64,000 bases of DNA from Streptomyces sp. M41(2017) (GCF_002078175.1 NZ_MWFK01000002.1:1984001-2048000), one strand, 5' to 3'; counted from the first letter of the stretch, positions 1 to 9,362 are shown. Made by a program: numbers and translations. The notes: generated by a model not told the origin, from the letters alone.

Positions 1-852
1 TGGCTGGAGCCGCTGCTGGCCGGCGAGATCCGCTCCGCGTTCGCGATGACCGAGCCCGAGGTCGCGTCCTCCGACGCCACGAACATCACCACGCTGATCG
101 AGCGGGACGGCGACGAGTACGTCATCACCGGCCGCAAGTGGTACATCTCCGGGGCGATGAACCCCGACTGCAGGATCTTCATCGTGATGGGCAAGACGGA
201 CCCGGACGGCCCGGACATCCGCCGCCAGCAGTCGATGGTCCTGGTCCCCCGGGACACACCGGGCCTGGAGGTCCGCCGGGCCATGCAGGTGTACGGCTAC
301 GAGGACCACTCGCACGGCGGGCACGCCGAGGTCGTCTTCGACCACGTCCGGGTGCCGGTGACCAACCTGGTGGGCGAGGAGGGCGGCGGGTTCGGCATCG
401 CGCAGGCGCGGCTCGGTCCGGGCCGGATCCACCACTGCATGCGGCTGATCGGCATGGCCGAGCGGGCCATCGAGCTGATGTGCAGGCGGGCCGTGACCCG
501 TACGGCGTTCGGCAAGCCGCTGGCCCAGCAGGGTGTCGTGCAGAACTGGATCGCCGACGCGCGGGTCGCCGTCGAGCAGCTCCGGCTGCTGGTCCTGAAG
601 ACCGCCTGGATGATGGACACCGTCGGCAACAAGGGGGCCCACACGGAGATCCAGGCCATCAAGATCGCCACTCCGCGCACGGTCGTCGACATCCTCGACA
701 AGGCCGTGCAGCTGCACGGTGCGGGTGGGGTGAGCCAGGACTTCCCGCTGGCCGAGCTCTGGGCGAGTGCGCGGACGCTGAAGCTCGCCGACGGACCGGA
801 CGAGGTCCACCAGCGGTCGCTGGCGTACCGGGAGATCAAGAAGTACGGGTGA
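1..852 (+). CDS. Acyl-CoA dehydrogenase, 5'-truncated by window edge
   Basis: The frame is open from base 1, so the true start lies upstream. The visible 283 residues hold the middle beta domain (TEPEVASSDATN near the start, then YVITGRKWYISG) and the C-terminal helical domain (MERAIELM, RTAFGKPLAQQGV). This is an FAD-dependent enzyme oxidising an acyl-CoA at C2-C3. The C-terminal LADGPDEVH motif is the form seen in the ACAD10/11 branch of the family. In place of the YEGTSQIQ-type ending of short-chain enzymes (compare the paralogue at 14040-15191), it has GPDEVHQRSLA. Substrate is unknown. It is convergent with a TetR gene and shares a strong hairpin terminator with it. Confidence 0.93.
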   Translation, partial: WLEPLLAGEIRSAFAMTEPEVASSDATNITTLIERDGDEYVITGRKWYISGAMNPDCRIFIVMGKTDPDGPDIRRQQSMVLVPRDTPGLEVRRAMQVYGYEDHSHGGHAEVVFDHVRVPVTNLVGEEGGGFGIAQARLGPGRIHHCMRLIGMAERAIELMCRRAVTRTAFGKPLAQQGVVQNWIADARVAVEQLRLLVLKTAWMMDTVGNKGAHTEIQAIKIATPRTVVDILDKAVQLHGAGGVSQDFPLAELWASARTLKLADGPDEVHQRSLAYREIKKYG

Positions 853-879
853 CGCCCGTGGGCGGGGGGGGTGTCTCGC

Positions 880-971
880 CCCCTCCGCCCCTGCCCGTCC
901 CGTAACCAGGGGCGCGCCCCTGGACCCCCGCTCGCCAAGCGCCGGACGGGCTGTATGTGACCCGTCCGGCG
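880..971. repeat. Streptomyces intergenic repeat element, copy 1
   Basis: A C-rich block containing CCCTCCGCCCC, CCCGTCCCGTA, a short GGGGCGCGCCCC hairpin, then CGCCGGACGGGCTG. The same string of blocks in the same order recurs at 17913-18026. Both copies sit between convergent genes and end in a terminator hairpin. Similar elements are scattered through Streptomyces genomes (recollection). Confidence 0.6.
940..971. terminator. Bidirectional hairpin terminator
   Basis: Perfect 11-bp arms CGCCGGACGGG (940-950) and CCCGTCCGGCG (961-971) with a 10-nt loop, placed between the convergent acyl-CoA dehydrogenase and TetR genes. No U-tract, as is usual in Streptomyces. Confidence 0.75.
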
Positions 972-984
972 GCTGGGAGGCTGG

Positions 985-1587
985 TTACGGGCGCAGCGCG
1001 CGCAGCAGGAGGTCGGCCAGGTGGTCGGCGACCTCCTGGCGGGCGAGGGGGCCGTCCGGGCGATACCACGTGGACAGGTGGTGGACCGAGCCGAAGTGGT
1101 AGTCGACGACGAGGTCGGCCGGGGTCGCCGTGGAGAAGACGCCCTTCTTCTGGCCCTCCTCGATCAGCGCGCGGAACCGCTCGTGATACCGCCGCCGCTC
1201 CGAACGCACCTGCTTGAGCTTCTCGGGGCCGAGCTGATGCATGGAGCGGAAGAAGATCGAGGCGTCGTCGAGGTTGTCGATGGTGGTGACGACCACGTCG
1301 GCCGCCGCGCCCCGCAGCCGCTCCTCCACCGGCGCGTCCGAGTCGGCGAAGGCGTCCAGCCGCTCCTGCTGGAGGCGCAGCACGCGCGCGTAGACCTCGT
1401 GCAGCAGGTCGTCCTTGGAGCCGAAGTAGTGGTACAGCGCCCCCTTGGTGACGCCCGCCGCCTCGACGATCTCCTGCACGGAGGTCCGGTCGTAGCCCTG
1501 CTCGGCGAAGAGCCGGGTGGCGGCGGCCAGCAGCCGCTGCGGGACGGGCGTACCGTCACCGTCCGTCGTCCTGGGCACTGCCGCCAC
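985..1587 (-). CDS. TetR/AcrR family regulator
   Basis: 200 residues, GTG start preceded by GGAAGG. The N-terminal HTH is clear: QRLLAAATRLFAEQGYDRTS followed by VQEIVEAAGVTKGALYHYF. The remainder is an all-helical ligand domain of the kind found in regulators of lipid or sterol catabolism, where the ligand is usually an acyl-CoA. It is the last gene on the minus strand after the SDR and acyl-CoA synthetase genes, with only 89 bp between, so it probably belongs to their operon. Its likely operator is the site at 4141-4156 ahead of the first gene. Ligand unknown. Confidence 0.92.
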   Translation of the reverse strand: MAAVPRTTDGDGTPVPQRLLAAATRLFAEQGYDRTSVQEIVEAAGVTKGALYHYFGSKDDLLHEVYARVLRLQQERLDAFADSDAPVEERLRGAAADVVVTTIDNLDDASIFFRSMHQLGPEKLKQVRSERRRYHERFRALIEEGQKKGVFSTATPADLVVDYHFGSVHHLSTWYRPDGPLARQEVADHLADLLLRALRP

Positions 1588-1676
1588 CTGCCTTCCGTGC
1601 GTTCACATCGATCGTTGTCGTTCTCGGGGCGTTCCCGGGGAGCGCCGTGTTCCCCGGGAACCGTCGGCCCCGGGAA

Positions 1677-3338
1677 CTACGGGGAGTCCTCCGTGCGGGA
1701 ACGCAGTTCCCGCCGCAGGATCTTCCCACTCGCCGTCTTCGGCAGTTCGGGCAGGATCACCACCTGCCGCGGATATTTGTAGGCGGCCAGTCTCTCCTTG
1801 CACCAGGCGGCGAGCGCGTCGGGGTCCTCGGAGGTGCCCGGACGCAGGCTGATGTAGGCCTTGACGGTCTCGCCGCGGTAGCCGTCGGGGATCCCGACGA
1901 CGGCGGCCTCACGGACCGAGGGGTGGGTGTAGAGGACGTCCTCGACCTCGCGCGGCCAGACCTTGAACCCGGAGGCGTTGATCATGTCCTTCTTGCGGTC
2001 GACGACGTAGAGCCAGCCGGCGGTGTCCATGAAGCCGATGTCTCCGGTGCGCAGTTCGCCGTCCGGGAAGGTCTCGGCGGTGGCCTCGGGGCGTCGCCAG
2101 TAGCCCGGCACGACCTGGGGGCCGCGCACGAGGATCTCGCCCTGTTCCCCGAAGGGGACGTCCTGGCCCAGGTCGTCGACGATACGCACGACCGAGTCGG
2201 GGCCCGGCACGCCGACAGCGAGCGTTCCGGAGACCGGGTCGACCGGCGCCTCCAGCTGTGGCGGCACGGAGGCGCAGGGCGCGGTGCACTCGGTGAGCCC
2301 GTAGCCGTTGCGGATGTACGGGCCGAAGCCGGCGCGGAACTTCTCGACGAGGGCGGGCGGCAGCGGGGCGCCGCCGGAGGAGATGTTCACGAACGAGGAG
2401 AAGTGGTCCGGGGTGACCGCCGGATGGGCGGCCAGCGCCATGAAGGCGGTGGACGGCCCGACGGTGTAGAGCGGCCGGTGCTCGGCGAACGCGTCGAGGA
2501 CGACACCCGCCTCGAAGCGGTAGGCCAGGACCAGCGTGCCCTCGCTGTTGAGACAGGCCGCGAGCTGGCAGACCATGCCGGTGATGTGGAACAGCGGCGC
2601 CATCGCGAAGTACACGGGCGCCTCGGGCAGGGCGAGCCCGGTCCGCTGCCGCTCCGCGTTGTACATGATGTTGCCGTGCGTGTTGGTGGCTCCCTTGGGG
2701 GTGCCGCTGGTGCCCGAGGTGTAACTGATGAGGGCGATGTCGGACGGCCCGAGGTCGCGGTCCTGCGGGGCGGTGTGCCCCTGCCGGGCGACGGCCACGA
2801 GGTCGTCGGCGCCCGCGTCGAGCGGCAGCCGCTCGAAGGACAGCACCCGGGTGTCGCCCCGCGTCTGGAGGTCCAGTTCGCAGGCGGTCAGCACGATCCG
2901 AACGGGGGAGTCTGCGGCCGTCTCACGCAGATAGCCGTCCCACGCGCGGTCGGAGCAGACGAGGGCGGTCACCTCGGCGTCGTGCAGGACGTGCCGGACC
3001 TCCCCCGCCTTGTACATCGGGTTGACCGGTACGACCGTCGCTCCGGCCTTCCAGGCGCCGAGCAGGGCGAGGACGAACTGCGGGGAGTTCTGGAGCAGGA
3101 CGGCCACCCGGTCTCCCCGTCCGAGGCCGCGCCCGGCGAGGTGTCCGGCGACGGAGTCGCTCAGCTCGTCGACCTCGCGGTAGCTCAGTTTCCCGTCGAA
3201 GTAGGCGAGGGCGGTGCGGTCCGGGGTGTGCGCGACGGCGTCCCGGAGCGCGTGCACCAGGGTGTCGGCGGGGTGCACCGGCGCGCGCTGGGCGTCGCTG
3301 AGCAGGGCCACCCAGGGCCGGTCGGCATAGCTGGTCAC
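1677..3338 (-). CDS. AMP-forming long-chain acyl-CoA synthetase
   Basis: 553 residues, of the acyl/aryl-CoA ligase (ANL) superfamily, converting a carboxylic acid, ATP and CoA to acyl-CoA. Visible are the P-loop YTSGTSGTPKG near residue 205, the YGLTE adenine-binding motif near 345, RTGDIG and the hinge region DRKKDMINASGFKVWP, and the C-terminal catalytic lysine in PKTASGKILRREL. I chose the GTG at 3338 (protein VTSYADRPW). It overlaps the TGA of the upstream SDR gene as GTGA, which indicates translational coupling. An open frame continues upstream to 3800, but it lies inside the SDR gene. Probable partner of the SDR and TetR in one lipid-catabolism operon; the acid substrate cannot be read from sequence. 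Confidence 0.93.
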   Translation of the reverse strand: MTSYADRPWVALLSDAQRAPVHPADTLVHALRDAVAHTPDRTALAYFDGKLSYREVDELSDSVAGHLAGRGLGRGDRVAVLLQNSPQFVLALLGAWKAGATVVPVNPMYKAGEVRHVLHDAEVTALVCSDRAWDGYLRETAADSPVRIVLTACELDLQTRGDTRVLSFERLPLDAGADDLVAVARQGHTAPQDRDLGPSDIALISYTSGTSGTPKGATNTHGNIMYNAERQRTGLALPEAPVYFAMAPLFHITGMVCQLAACLNSEGTLVLAYRFEAGVVLDAFAEHRPLYTVGPSTAFMALAAHPAVTPDHFSSFVNISSGGAPLPPALVEKFRAGFGPYIRNGYGLTECTAPCASVPPQLEAPVDPVSGTLAVGVPGPDSVVRIVDDLGQDVPFGEQGEILVRGPQVVPGYWRRPEATAETFPDGELRTGDIGFMDTAGWLYVVDRKKDMINASGFKVWPREVEDVLYTHPSVREAAVVGIPDGYRGETVKAYISLRPGTSEDPDALAAWCKERLAAYKYPRQVVILPELPKTASGKILRRELRSRTEDSP

Positions 3339-4099
3339 TCGGCGGTCTCCCACTTCTGCTGGAGGTGGTTCATGTTCGTCATCCAGCGGTCGGGGTCCGC
3401 GGCGCGGGCCTGGTAGTACCCGGCGACCTCGGGGTGCGGAAGGATGAGGAAGCGGTTCTCCTCGATCCCCTTCATGAGCGCGTCGGCGACGTCCTCGGGG
3501 TCGATGGCGGTCGGCCGGAGCACCAGGTCGCCCGCGCTGCCGGTGGCGGCGAGCATGTCGGTGCGGACGCCCTGCGGGCAGATCGCGTGCACGTTCACCC
3601 CGCGGTGGCGGTAGGTGAGGGAGAGCCACTCGGCGAAGGCGTACGCGCCGTGCTTGGTGACGCTGTACGGCGCGGCGCCGATCATGGTGAGCAGGCCCGC
3701 GGCGGAGACGGTGGAGACGAACCGGCCGCTGCCGCGCTCCAGCCAGTCCGGAAGGAGGGCGTGGGCGGCGCGCACGTGCGCCATCACGTTGACGTCCCAC
3801 GCGAGCGCCCAGACATCCTCGTCGGCCGCTTCGGAACCGCCCGAGCCGACACCGGCGTTCGCGCAGTAGACGTCCACGATGCCGTCGAGGGCGTCGCGCG
3901 CCTCCTCGATGATCAGGGACGCGTCCCCGGGGACCGCGATCCCGCCGATCTCGTCCGCGACGGCCTTCGCCTTCGCGGCGTCGAGGTCGTTGACGACGAC
4001 CCGCGCCCCCTCGGCGGCGAAGCGTCGGGCCAGCGCGGCTCCGATGCCACCTCCCGCTCCGGTGACGACCACTCCCGCACTCTGCACGGCTCCCACCAT
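3335..4099 (-). CDS. Short-chain dehydrogenase/reductase
   Basis: 254 residues. A classical SDR with the nucleotide-binding motif TGAGGGIG at residues 12-19, NDLD/NAG motifs, a catalytic serine in STVSAAG, and YSVTK as the Tyr-x3-Lys pair. The start at 4099 (MVGAVQSAG) has a good AAGGAGA ribosome site; an ATG-like start 7 codons upstream would skip it. First gene of the SDR / acyl-CoA synthetase / TetR operon, so it probably oxidises a hydroxyl or reduces a ketone on the acid that the synthetase activates. Its promoter region holds the TetR-type site at 4141-4156. Confidence 0.9.
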   Translation of the reverse strand: MVGAVQSAGVVVTGAGGGIGAALARRFAAEGARVVVNDLDAAKAKAVADEIGGIAVPGDASLIIEEARDALDGIVDVYCANAGVGSGGSEAADEDVWALAWDVNVMAHVRAAHALLPDWLERGSGRFVSTVSAAGLLTMIGAAPYSVTKHGAYAFAEWLSLTYRHRGVNVHAICPQGVRTDMLAATGSAGDLVLRPTAIDPEDVADALMKGIEENRFLILPHPEVAGYYQARAADPDRWMTNMNHLQQKWETAE

Positions 4100-4140
4100 C
4101 GGTCTCCTTCGACGCGACACGGCTCTGCTGCCACGCCAGA

Positions 4141-4156
4141 CTAACCAGTCGGTATG
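4141..4156. promoter_or_regulatory. TetR-type operator candidate before the SDR operon
   Basis: CTAACCAGTCGGTATG; on the minus strand CATACCGACTGGTTAG, an ACC-N4-GGT inverted repeat 42 bp upstream of the SDR start. Twelve of the first 13 bases match the site at 27641-27656. The operon's own TetR (985-1587) is the obvious candidate to bind it. Confidence 0.6.
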
Positions 4157-4296
4157 TGCCTAGGGAAGGGGCCCGGGCGCGCGCCGGGGGCCGCGTGACG
4201 AGCCACGACGGGAGAAACGGAACGGCGGTCTACGAACTTCCGCCGTGAGCCCTTAGCGTGCACGTGCCAACCTTCCGCGATCACGGAGGTCACACC

Positions 4297-5541
4297 ATGC
4301 GCATGTCCCGACGGTCACTGCTCGCGGCCGGCACCGCCGCCGCGGCCCTGACCCCGCTGCCCGCGGCGGCGGTGCCGGCCGCCGCATCCGGCCACCGGTT
4401 CCGCACCGGGTTCGAGCGGCTCGCCGCCTCCGGGTACGCCTCGCTGCGCGGCGGCCGCGTCGGCGTGGTCACCAACCCGACCGGCGTCACGCGGGACGTC
4501 CGGCACATCGTGGACGTCATGCACGCCGACCAACGGGTGGATCTGACCGCCGTCTTCGGTCCGGAGCACGGCTTCCGGGGCACCGCGCAGGCCGGCGGGT
4601 CCGAGGGCCGCTACGACGACCCGGCGACCGGACTTCCCGTCTACGACACGTACTTGAAGAGCGGGCAGCCCCTCGCCGACGTCTTCACGGCTTCCGGCGT
4701 GGACACCGTCGTGTTCGACATCCAGGACGCGGGGGCCCGGTTCTACACGTACATCTGGACGCTGTACGACTGCATGGAGGCGGCCCGGCTCGCCGGGAAG
4801 CGGTTCGTGGTGCTCGACCGGCCGAACCCGGTCACCGGCCGGGCGGCCCTCGGGCCGGTCCTGCACAAGGAGTTCGCGACCTTCGTCGGCCGGCAGCCGA
4901 TCGCGCAGGCGCACGGGATGACGGTGGCGGAGCTGGCCCGGCTGTTCAACGGGGAGTTCCTCACCCGGCCCGTCGAGCTGGACACCGTCCTGATGTCGGG
5001 CTGGCGGCGGAGCGACTTCTACGACGCCTCGGGGCTGCCCTGGGTGCCGCCGAGTCCGAACATGCCGACGGCCGACACCGCCCTCGTGTACTCAGGGACG
5101 TGTCTCTTCGAGGGGACGAACCTGTCGGAGGGGCGCGGCACGACCCGGCCCTTCGAGTTGCTGGGCGCGGAGGGCGTCGACGGACGCTGGGCCGCGGCGG
5201 CGAACGGACTGGGGCTGCCCGGCGTGTACTTCAGAGAGGCCTACTTCGCCCCGACGTTCTCCAAGTTCGAGGGGAAGACCGTCGGGGGCGTGCAGATCCA
5301 TGTGCACGACCGGGCGGCGTACGACCCGGTCCGCACGGGAATCGCGCTCCTGGTGACCGCCCGGAAGGTGTGGAGCGGTTTCGCCTGGCGTTCCGACAAC
5401 TGGATCGACAAGCTGACGGGCTCCACGCAGGTGCGCACGATGATCGACGCGGGCGCGGGCACGGACGAGGTCGTGGCGGCCTGGCAGGACGAACTCGGCG
5501 CGTTCCGCCGGACCCGCAAGGAGTACCTGCTCTACAGGTGA
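4297..5541 (+). CDS. Secreted exo-beta-N-acetylmuramidase (NamZ/DUF1343 family)
   Basis: 414 residues. ATG at 4297 has GGAGGT six bases upstream, giving MRMSRRSLLAAGTAAAAL, a twin-arginine signal (SRRSLL) with a hydrophobic core ending in AAA. The mature part matches the DUF1343 family: VGVVTNPTGVTRDVRHIVD, VFGPEHGFRGTAQAG, FDIQDAGARFYTYIWTLYD and DRPNPVTGR. Characterised members (NamZ, GH171) remove MurNAc from the non-reducing end of peptidoglycan fragments, so a role in wall turnover or recycling is likely. No other recycling gene adjoins it. Convergent with the secreted acylase; the two share the hairpins at 5615-5679. Confidence 0.88.
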   Translation: MRMSRRSLLAAGTAAAALTPLPAAAVPAAASGHRFRTGFERLAASGYASLRGGRVGVVTNPTGVTRDVRHIVDVMHADQRVDLTAVFGPEHGFRGTAQAGGSEGRYDDPATGLPVYDTYLKSGQPLADVFTASGVDTVVFDIQDAGARFYTYIWTLYDCMEAARLAGKRFVVLDRPNPVTGRAALGPVLHKEFATFVGRQPIAQAHGMTVAELARLFNGEFLTRPVELDTVLMSGWRRSDFYDASGLPWVPPSPNMPTADTALVYSGTCLFEGTNLSEGRGTTRPFELLGAEGVDGRWAAAANGLGLPGVYFREAYFAPTFSKFEGKTVGGVQIHVHDRAAYDPVRTGIALLVTARKVWSGFAWRSDNWIDKLTGSTQVRTMIDAGAGTDEVVAAWQDELGAFRRTRKEYLLYR

Positions 5542-5614
5542 CCGCGGCCGGGACGGTCGAACGCCGTGCCGATCCGACCGCCGTGCCGATCCGGCGACGG
5601 GCGCGGCACGGCGC

Positions 5615-5679
5615 CCGGGGGCGGGCCGTGTCCACGGTCCGCCCCCGGTCCGGTGCGGCCGCGCCTACGGGCGCGGCCG
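5615..5679. terminator. Tandem hairpins between convergent genes
   Basis: Two stems in a row. Arms at 5615-5627 and 5636-5648 (13 bp, one G-T pair) are followed by perfect 10-bp arms CGGCCGCGCC / GGCGCGGCCG at 5656-5665 and 5670-5679 with loop TACG. Serves both the NamZ-like gene and the acylase. Confidence 0.75.
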
Positions 5680-5684
5680 GGTGC

Positions 5685-8474
5685 TCACCTGTGTCCGGTG
5701 AACTCGACGACCTGCTGGTAGGTCGGCCGGTTCTGCCAGGTGATCCTGCCGTGCTTGATGCCGCCGAGCGCCCGCTGGACGATCGAGTCGGCACACCACT
5801 GGTCGCCGGCGGAGCACTGGTCGTCGCCGGGGTAGACGGTGGCCGCGGTCTTGCCCGCCGCCTCCTTCAGCGAGCCGACGAGCGCGTCCCGGCAGGCGCT
5901 GAGGCTGCCGCCACCGCAGTACTTCTGCGACAGACCGCCCTGCACGGACTCCCCCAGTACCGCCCGGATGTCCTTGTCGACATAGCTCCACCAGCCGTAC
6001 TGGAAGGAGCTTCCGGCGTGCGAGCCGGTCGGCCCGTGCCCGGCGGACGGGGCCTCGTCGATGGGCAGGTTGTTGCCGAAGGCGGCGTACAGGTCGTTGC
6101 CGAGCCCCGGCTGGAACTCCGCCTTGACCAGCAGCGGCCACCAGGCGTCCAGGATGCGGATCGCGTCGGCGTCGGCGTAGGTGTGCGAGCCGGCCGAGGT
6201 CTCCGTGCGCCGGGCGCCCGCGGTCAGCCAGGCGTTCAGCTTTCCCACCGCCGCCGCGGCCGTGGGGTCGGTGACCGGGGAACTGTTCACGACCTTCAGC
6301 AGGTCGGGGAGCACGTCCTCGGCCCGCAGGTCGGCGAGGGCCGCGTCGGCCATGGCCTTCACCAGCGCGGTCCGGGTCACCCCGCCCGCCCGGACGAGCT
6401 TCGAGACCCGGTCGTCCAGCAGGTCGCCGCGGTGCACCGAGCCGTCGCCCCAGGAGGCCGTGGTGTAGTCCTTGGCCTGTTTGTTGTTCCAGGAGATGTA
6501 GTAGTCCTGGTCCACGGAGTTGGGGTGCTGGGAGGCCGGGGTGTAGGCCGCGGTGTTGGTGGCCGGGTCCCAGCCCTGCCAGTCGTAGGCGGCCCGCGCC
6601 CACACCGGGAACTCGGCGTCGACCCCGCCGGCCCGCACCGGGTTGTCCCCGCTGTTGTAGTACGCGGTGTGCGCGGAGTCGGCGTAGAACCAGTTGAAGG
6701 TGTAGTTGATGTGCTGCACCGCGCTCTGGAAGGTCGCCGGGCTCTTCACGTAGTCCGGGTCGTTGAGCATCTGGAACCCGATGATCGAGTCGGCCTCGTG
6801 CAGGAAGGACGAGCGCAGGGTGGTGTACGCGACCTTCTTGCCGCCGACGGTCGCGCGGTACTCCACGGGGCCGTACTTGGTCCGGTAGACCTGCATCCGG
6901 TACGAGCCGGCCGCGGTGCCGTCCGCGACGGTCGGCTTCCAGGAGTTGGTCCGCTCGACCTTGTCCATCGCCGTGCAGGTGCCGTGGTAGAGGTAGTGGT
7001 AGTCGTCCTGGCACAGCTCGACGGCGTAGGTGTCGATGATGTCCTGGCCGGAGGTCGTCGCGCTCCAGGAGTAGTCCTGGCCCCGGCCCAGCTCGACGTA
7101 CATGCTCAGGCCCGCGAAGGAGGCGCCGCGGGCGCTCAGGCCCGGGCCCTGTATCTCCTGGAGCATGAGCAGCTGTGGCGCGAAGTAGCCGGTCTGGGGG
7201 CCGAAGACGGCGATCGGGTGCCCGCTCGCGGTGTGCTTGCCGCTGACCACCAGGGCGTTGGACATCCCGCGCTTCGCCGAGGTGAGCGAGGTCTTCGCCG
7301 CGGTGGCGGAGGCGCCGGTCGCGCTCGCGGCCGTCGCGCTGCCGGTGCGGTCGTAGACGAGCGGCTCCTGGGTGACCGAGCCGGGGTCGGGCAGGGCCTG
7401 GCCCTGCGCGCTGTCCGGCTTGCCGCCGTACGGGAAGCTCTCGCCGTTGTGCACGGTGAGGGCCGCCTCCGGGTCGTTGCGCTCGCGGAAGGACTCCCAG
7501 ACCTTGGTGCCCTCGGTGACGCCGTACTTGGACTGGGCGGCGAGCAGCGAGAGGGCGTTGTTGACCTCGCCGCCGCCTCCGGAGCCGAACAGCGATCCGA
7601 TGACGGAGGCCAGCGCCACCAGGTCGGTGAGCTGGAAGTGGTCGATGGTGCCGGCGTTGGTGATGGCGTCCTTGTGGCCGGTCAGGACGTACTCACCGGG
7701 GAAGTAGCGGCCACTGTCGGAGGCGTCGATGTAGGCGTTGATGCCGTCCAGGTAGGCCTTCGCGTCGGCGAGGGCCTGGACGCCGCGCGCTCCGGCGTTG
7801 CTGGTCGCGCTGTCGATCTGGGCCTGCAGGTCGGCCTCGGTGTAGGGCGCGTTGCGCCAGAACTCCTGCTCCAGGCCCTGGTTGGAGGGGGCCCCGCCGG
7901 CGAAGCCGGTCAGCTGGCCGCGTCCGACGTGCCGGAAGACGTCCATCAGCCACAGCCGGTCCTGGGCGGCGGCGAACCCGGCGCCGTACTCGGTGCCGTA
8001 CCGCGTGGTGCCCGTGATGTGCGGAACGCCCGTTTTCTTGTCCCGCACGATCGTCACGTCACTGCGTCCGCCGGGCTTCGTGGTCGAGGCGACCTGACCC
8101 GGGGCGACGCCGAAGGACGCGTCGTTGAAGAAGTCGTTGATCTTCGTGTCGGTGAGTGCGGGGTAGCCGGAGGCCAGGTTGCCGTACGGGGTGAGCTGGT
8201 CCTCCGCGTGGCCGGGCTGGGTGCCGAAGGCCTGGTTGAGCAGGATCTGCGCCAGGGTCGCGTTGCCGTTCTCGCCCGGCGGCAGGATGTCCGAACACTG
8301 ACCGCCGCAGTAGTCGTTCGTCGCGGCCGCCGAGGTGTCGGCGGCGACCGCCGGGGAAAGCGGCGACAAAAGACCGGCAATGAGCACGCATAGGGAAGCG
8401 GCCTTGAGGAACTTGGGGAATCTGCGGGGAGTTCTCAGTCTGTCCAGGGTGGTGCGTGGGGTGCTCGGTGGCAT
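5685..8474 (-). CDS. Secreted penicillin acylase family Ntn hydrolase
   Basis: 929 residues. ATG at 8474 is preceded by GGTAGGAG. A long signal peptide (RRFPKFLKAASLCVLIAGLLSPLSPAVA) predicts export. The alpha-chain region has VTIVRDKKTGVPHITG and AAQDRLWLMDVFRH, typical of the family. The autocatalytic nucleophile is Ser405 in RGMSNALVVSGKHTASGHPI, so the precursor should split just before this serine. Late NxxG and VYRTKYGP motifs also fit. The protein is longer than classic penicillin G acylases (about 750-850 residues). Family members cleave side-chain amides of beta-lactams, N-acyl homoserine lactones or cyclic lipopeptides; which applies here cannot be told. Confidence 0.92.
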   Translation of the reverse strand: MPPSTPRTTLDRLRTPRRFPKFLKAASLCVLIAGLLSPLSPAVAADTSAAATNDYCGGQCSDILPPGENGNATLAQILLNQAFGTQPGHAEDQLTPYGNLASGYPALTDTKINDFFNDASFGVAPGQVASTTKPGGRSDVTIVRDKKTGVPHITGTTRYGTEYGAGFAAAQDRLWLMDVFRHVGRGQLTGFAGGAPSNQGLEQEFWRNAPYTEADLQAQIDSATSNAGARGVQALADAKAYLDGINAYIDASDSGRYFPGEYVLTGHKDAITNAGTIDHFQLTDLVALASVIGSLFGSGGGGEVNNALSLLAAQSKYGVTEGTKVWESFRERNDPEAALTVHNGESFPYGGKPDSAQGQALPDPGSVTQEPLVYDRTGSATAASATGASATAAKTSLTSAKRGMSNALVVSGKHTASGHPIAVFGPQTGYFAPQLLMLQEIQGPGLSARGASFAGLSMYVELGRGQDYSWSATTSGQDIIDTYAVELCQDDYHYLYHGTCTAMDKVERTNSWKPTVADGTAAGSYRMQVYRTKYGPVEYRATVGGKKVAYTTLRSSFLHEADSIIGFQMLNDPDYVKSPATFQSAVQHINYTFNWFYADSAHTAYYNSGDNPVRAGGVDAEFPVWARAAYDWQGWDPATNTAAYTPASQHPNSVDQDYYISWNNKQAKDYTTASWGDGSVHRGDLLDDRVSKLVRAGGVTRTALVKAMADAALADLRAEDVLPDLLKVVNSSPVTDPTAAAAVGKLNAWLTAGARRTETSAGSHTYADADAIRILDAWWPLLVKAEFQPGLGNDLYAAFGNNLPIDEAPSAGHGPTGSHAGSSFQYGWWSYVDKDIRAVLGESVQGGLSQKYCGGGSLSACRDALVGSLKEAAGKTAATVYPGDDQCSAGDQWCADSIVQRALGGIKHGRITWQNRPTYQQVVEFTGHR

Positions 8475-8759
8475 GTCAGCTCCTACCGACTGGGGTGGGC
8501 CGGACGTTACCGCCGGTATCCCCGGGAGTGAAGATGAACATGCGTCAGTTTTGAGGATTCATCGCGACCATGGGCGCCGCCCACGGGCGGTTGACGGCAA
8601 CGGGAGGCAGGCCGAGGGCGCTCGGCCGGTGGCTTATGGCAGTCATCGAAAAACGGATGGAGCCGAATCGCGTGTCGATACGTCTATTCGGCGAGGTCCG
8701 TACGAGACGGCGCCGAAGTGACCGGAGTACAGGTGCAGGTGTGACGGAGGTGCAGGACG

Positions 8760-9362
8760 ATGGCCGGTTTCCGGAGTCTGGCGAGACAGGTGCGAGATCC
8801 GAGGTGTGATCTGGCACTGCGGCGGTACTCACTGCGCAAGTGTCTGGAAAGGTTCGCCCCTTACGGGCATCGGGCGACCTGGGACCATCTGAGTTCCCGG
8901 GCCGGTTTCGGTCCCGAGGACCGCTCCCCCGACCCGGTGCGGCTCGTGGCCGCATTGGAGGAGCTGGAGGAGGCCCGGTCCGTCTGGCTCGCCTACGAGG
9001 TCGAGTTCGCGCAGCGTCGCAAGAAGGAGAAGCACGACGGGCTGCGCAGGCCGGGCAGTGTCGACGACTGGCACCGGCTGACCTGGGGCGGCTTCGGAGT
9101 CGCCTGGTGCGACAACCCCCGTGTCCACCCGCATGAGTCCCTCGCCGAGGTGCTGCGCCGGCTGATCGCCGCGCTGGAGCGCGAGCCGGGCGCCGTGTGC
9201 CCGGTGTGCGCCGGAGGCAACCTCCAGTGGATGTACGACCTGGCCCACGAACCCTCGTCGGGCCCCGTCTGCACGAGCTGCGGCATCGTGGTGCCCCGGC
9301 CCGTCCTGACCCCGGAAGCCCTGGCCGGCGCCCGGCGCGGCCGACTGCTCGTGTCGGCGTGA
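8760..9362 (+). CDS. Conserved hypothetical protein with Cys-rich zinc-ribbon-like C-terminus
   Basis: 200 residues, GGAGG nine bases before the ATG. No family recognised. Residues 1-130 are highly charged with an acidic/basic helical stretch (ALEELEEARSVWLAYEVEFAQRRKKEKHD). Near residue 150 are two cysteine pairs, CPVCAGG and CTSCG, about 28 residues apart, which suggests a zinc ribbon. No signal peptide or membrane segment. The 285 bp upstream hold no gene I would support; the acylase promoter lies there on the other strand. Confidence 0.75.
   Translation: MAGFRSLARQVRDPRCDLALRRYSLRKCLERFAPYGHRATWDHLSSRAGFGPEDRSPDPVRLVAALEELEEARSVWLAYEVEFAQRRKKEKHDGLRRPGSVDDWHRLTWGGFGVAWCDNPRVHPHESLAEVLRRLIAALEREPGAVCPVCAGGNLQWMYDLAHEPSSGPVCTSCGIVVPRPVLTPEALAGARRGRLLVSA

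Noticed and set aside
1647..3416. Plus-strand open frame of 589 codons
   Set aside because: Antisense to the acyl-CoA synthetase, low-complexity V/G/D/R composition, no motifs.
5100..8393. Plus-strand open frame of 1097 codons
   Set aside because: It lies antisense to the NamZ-like gene end and the acylase. The protein is V/G/R/D-rich with no recognisable motif. Long antisense frames are an expected by-product of high third-position GC; the minus-strand acylase has signal peptide, ribosome site and catalytic motifs.
8570..8809. 79-codon plus-strand frame before the Zn-ribbon gene
   Set aside because: No ribosome site, Arg-rich, and overlaps the well-supported gene at 8760 in another frame.
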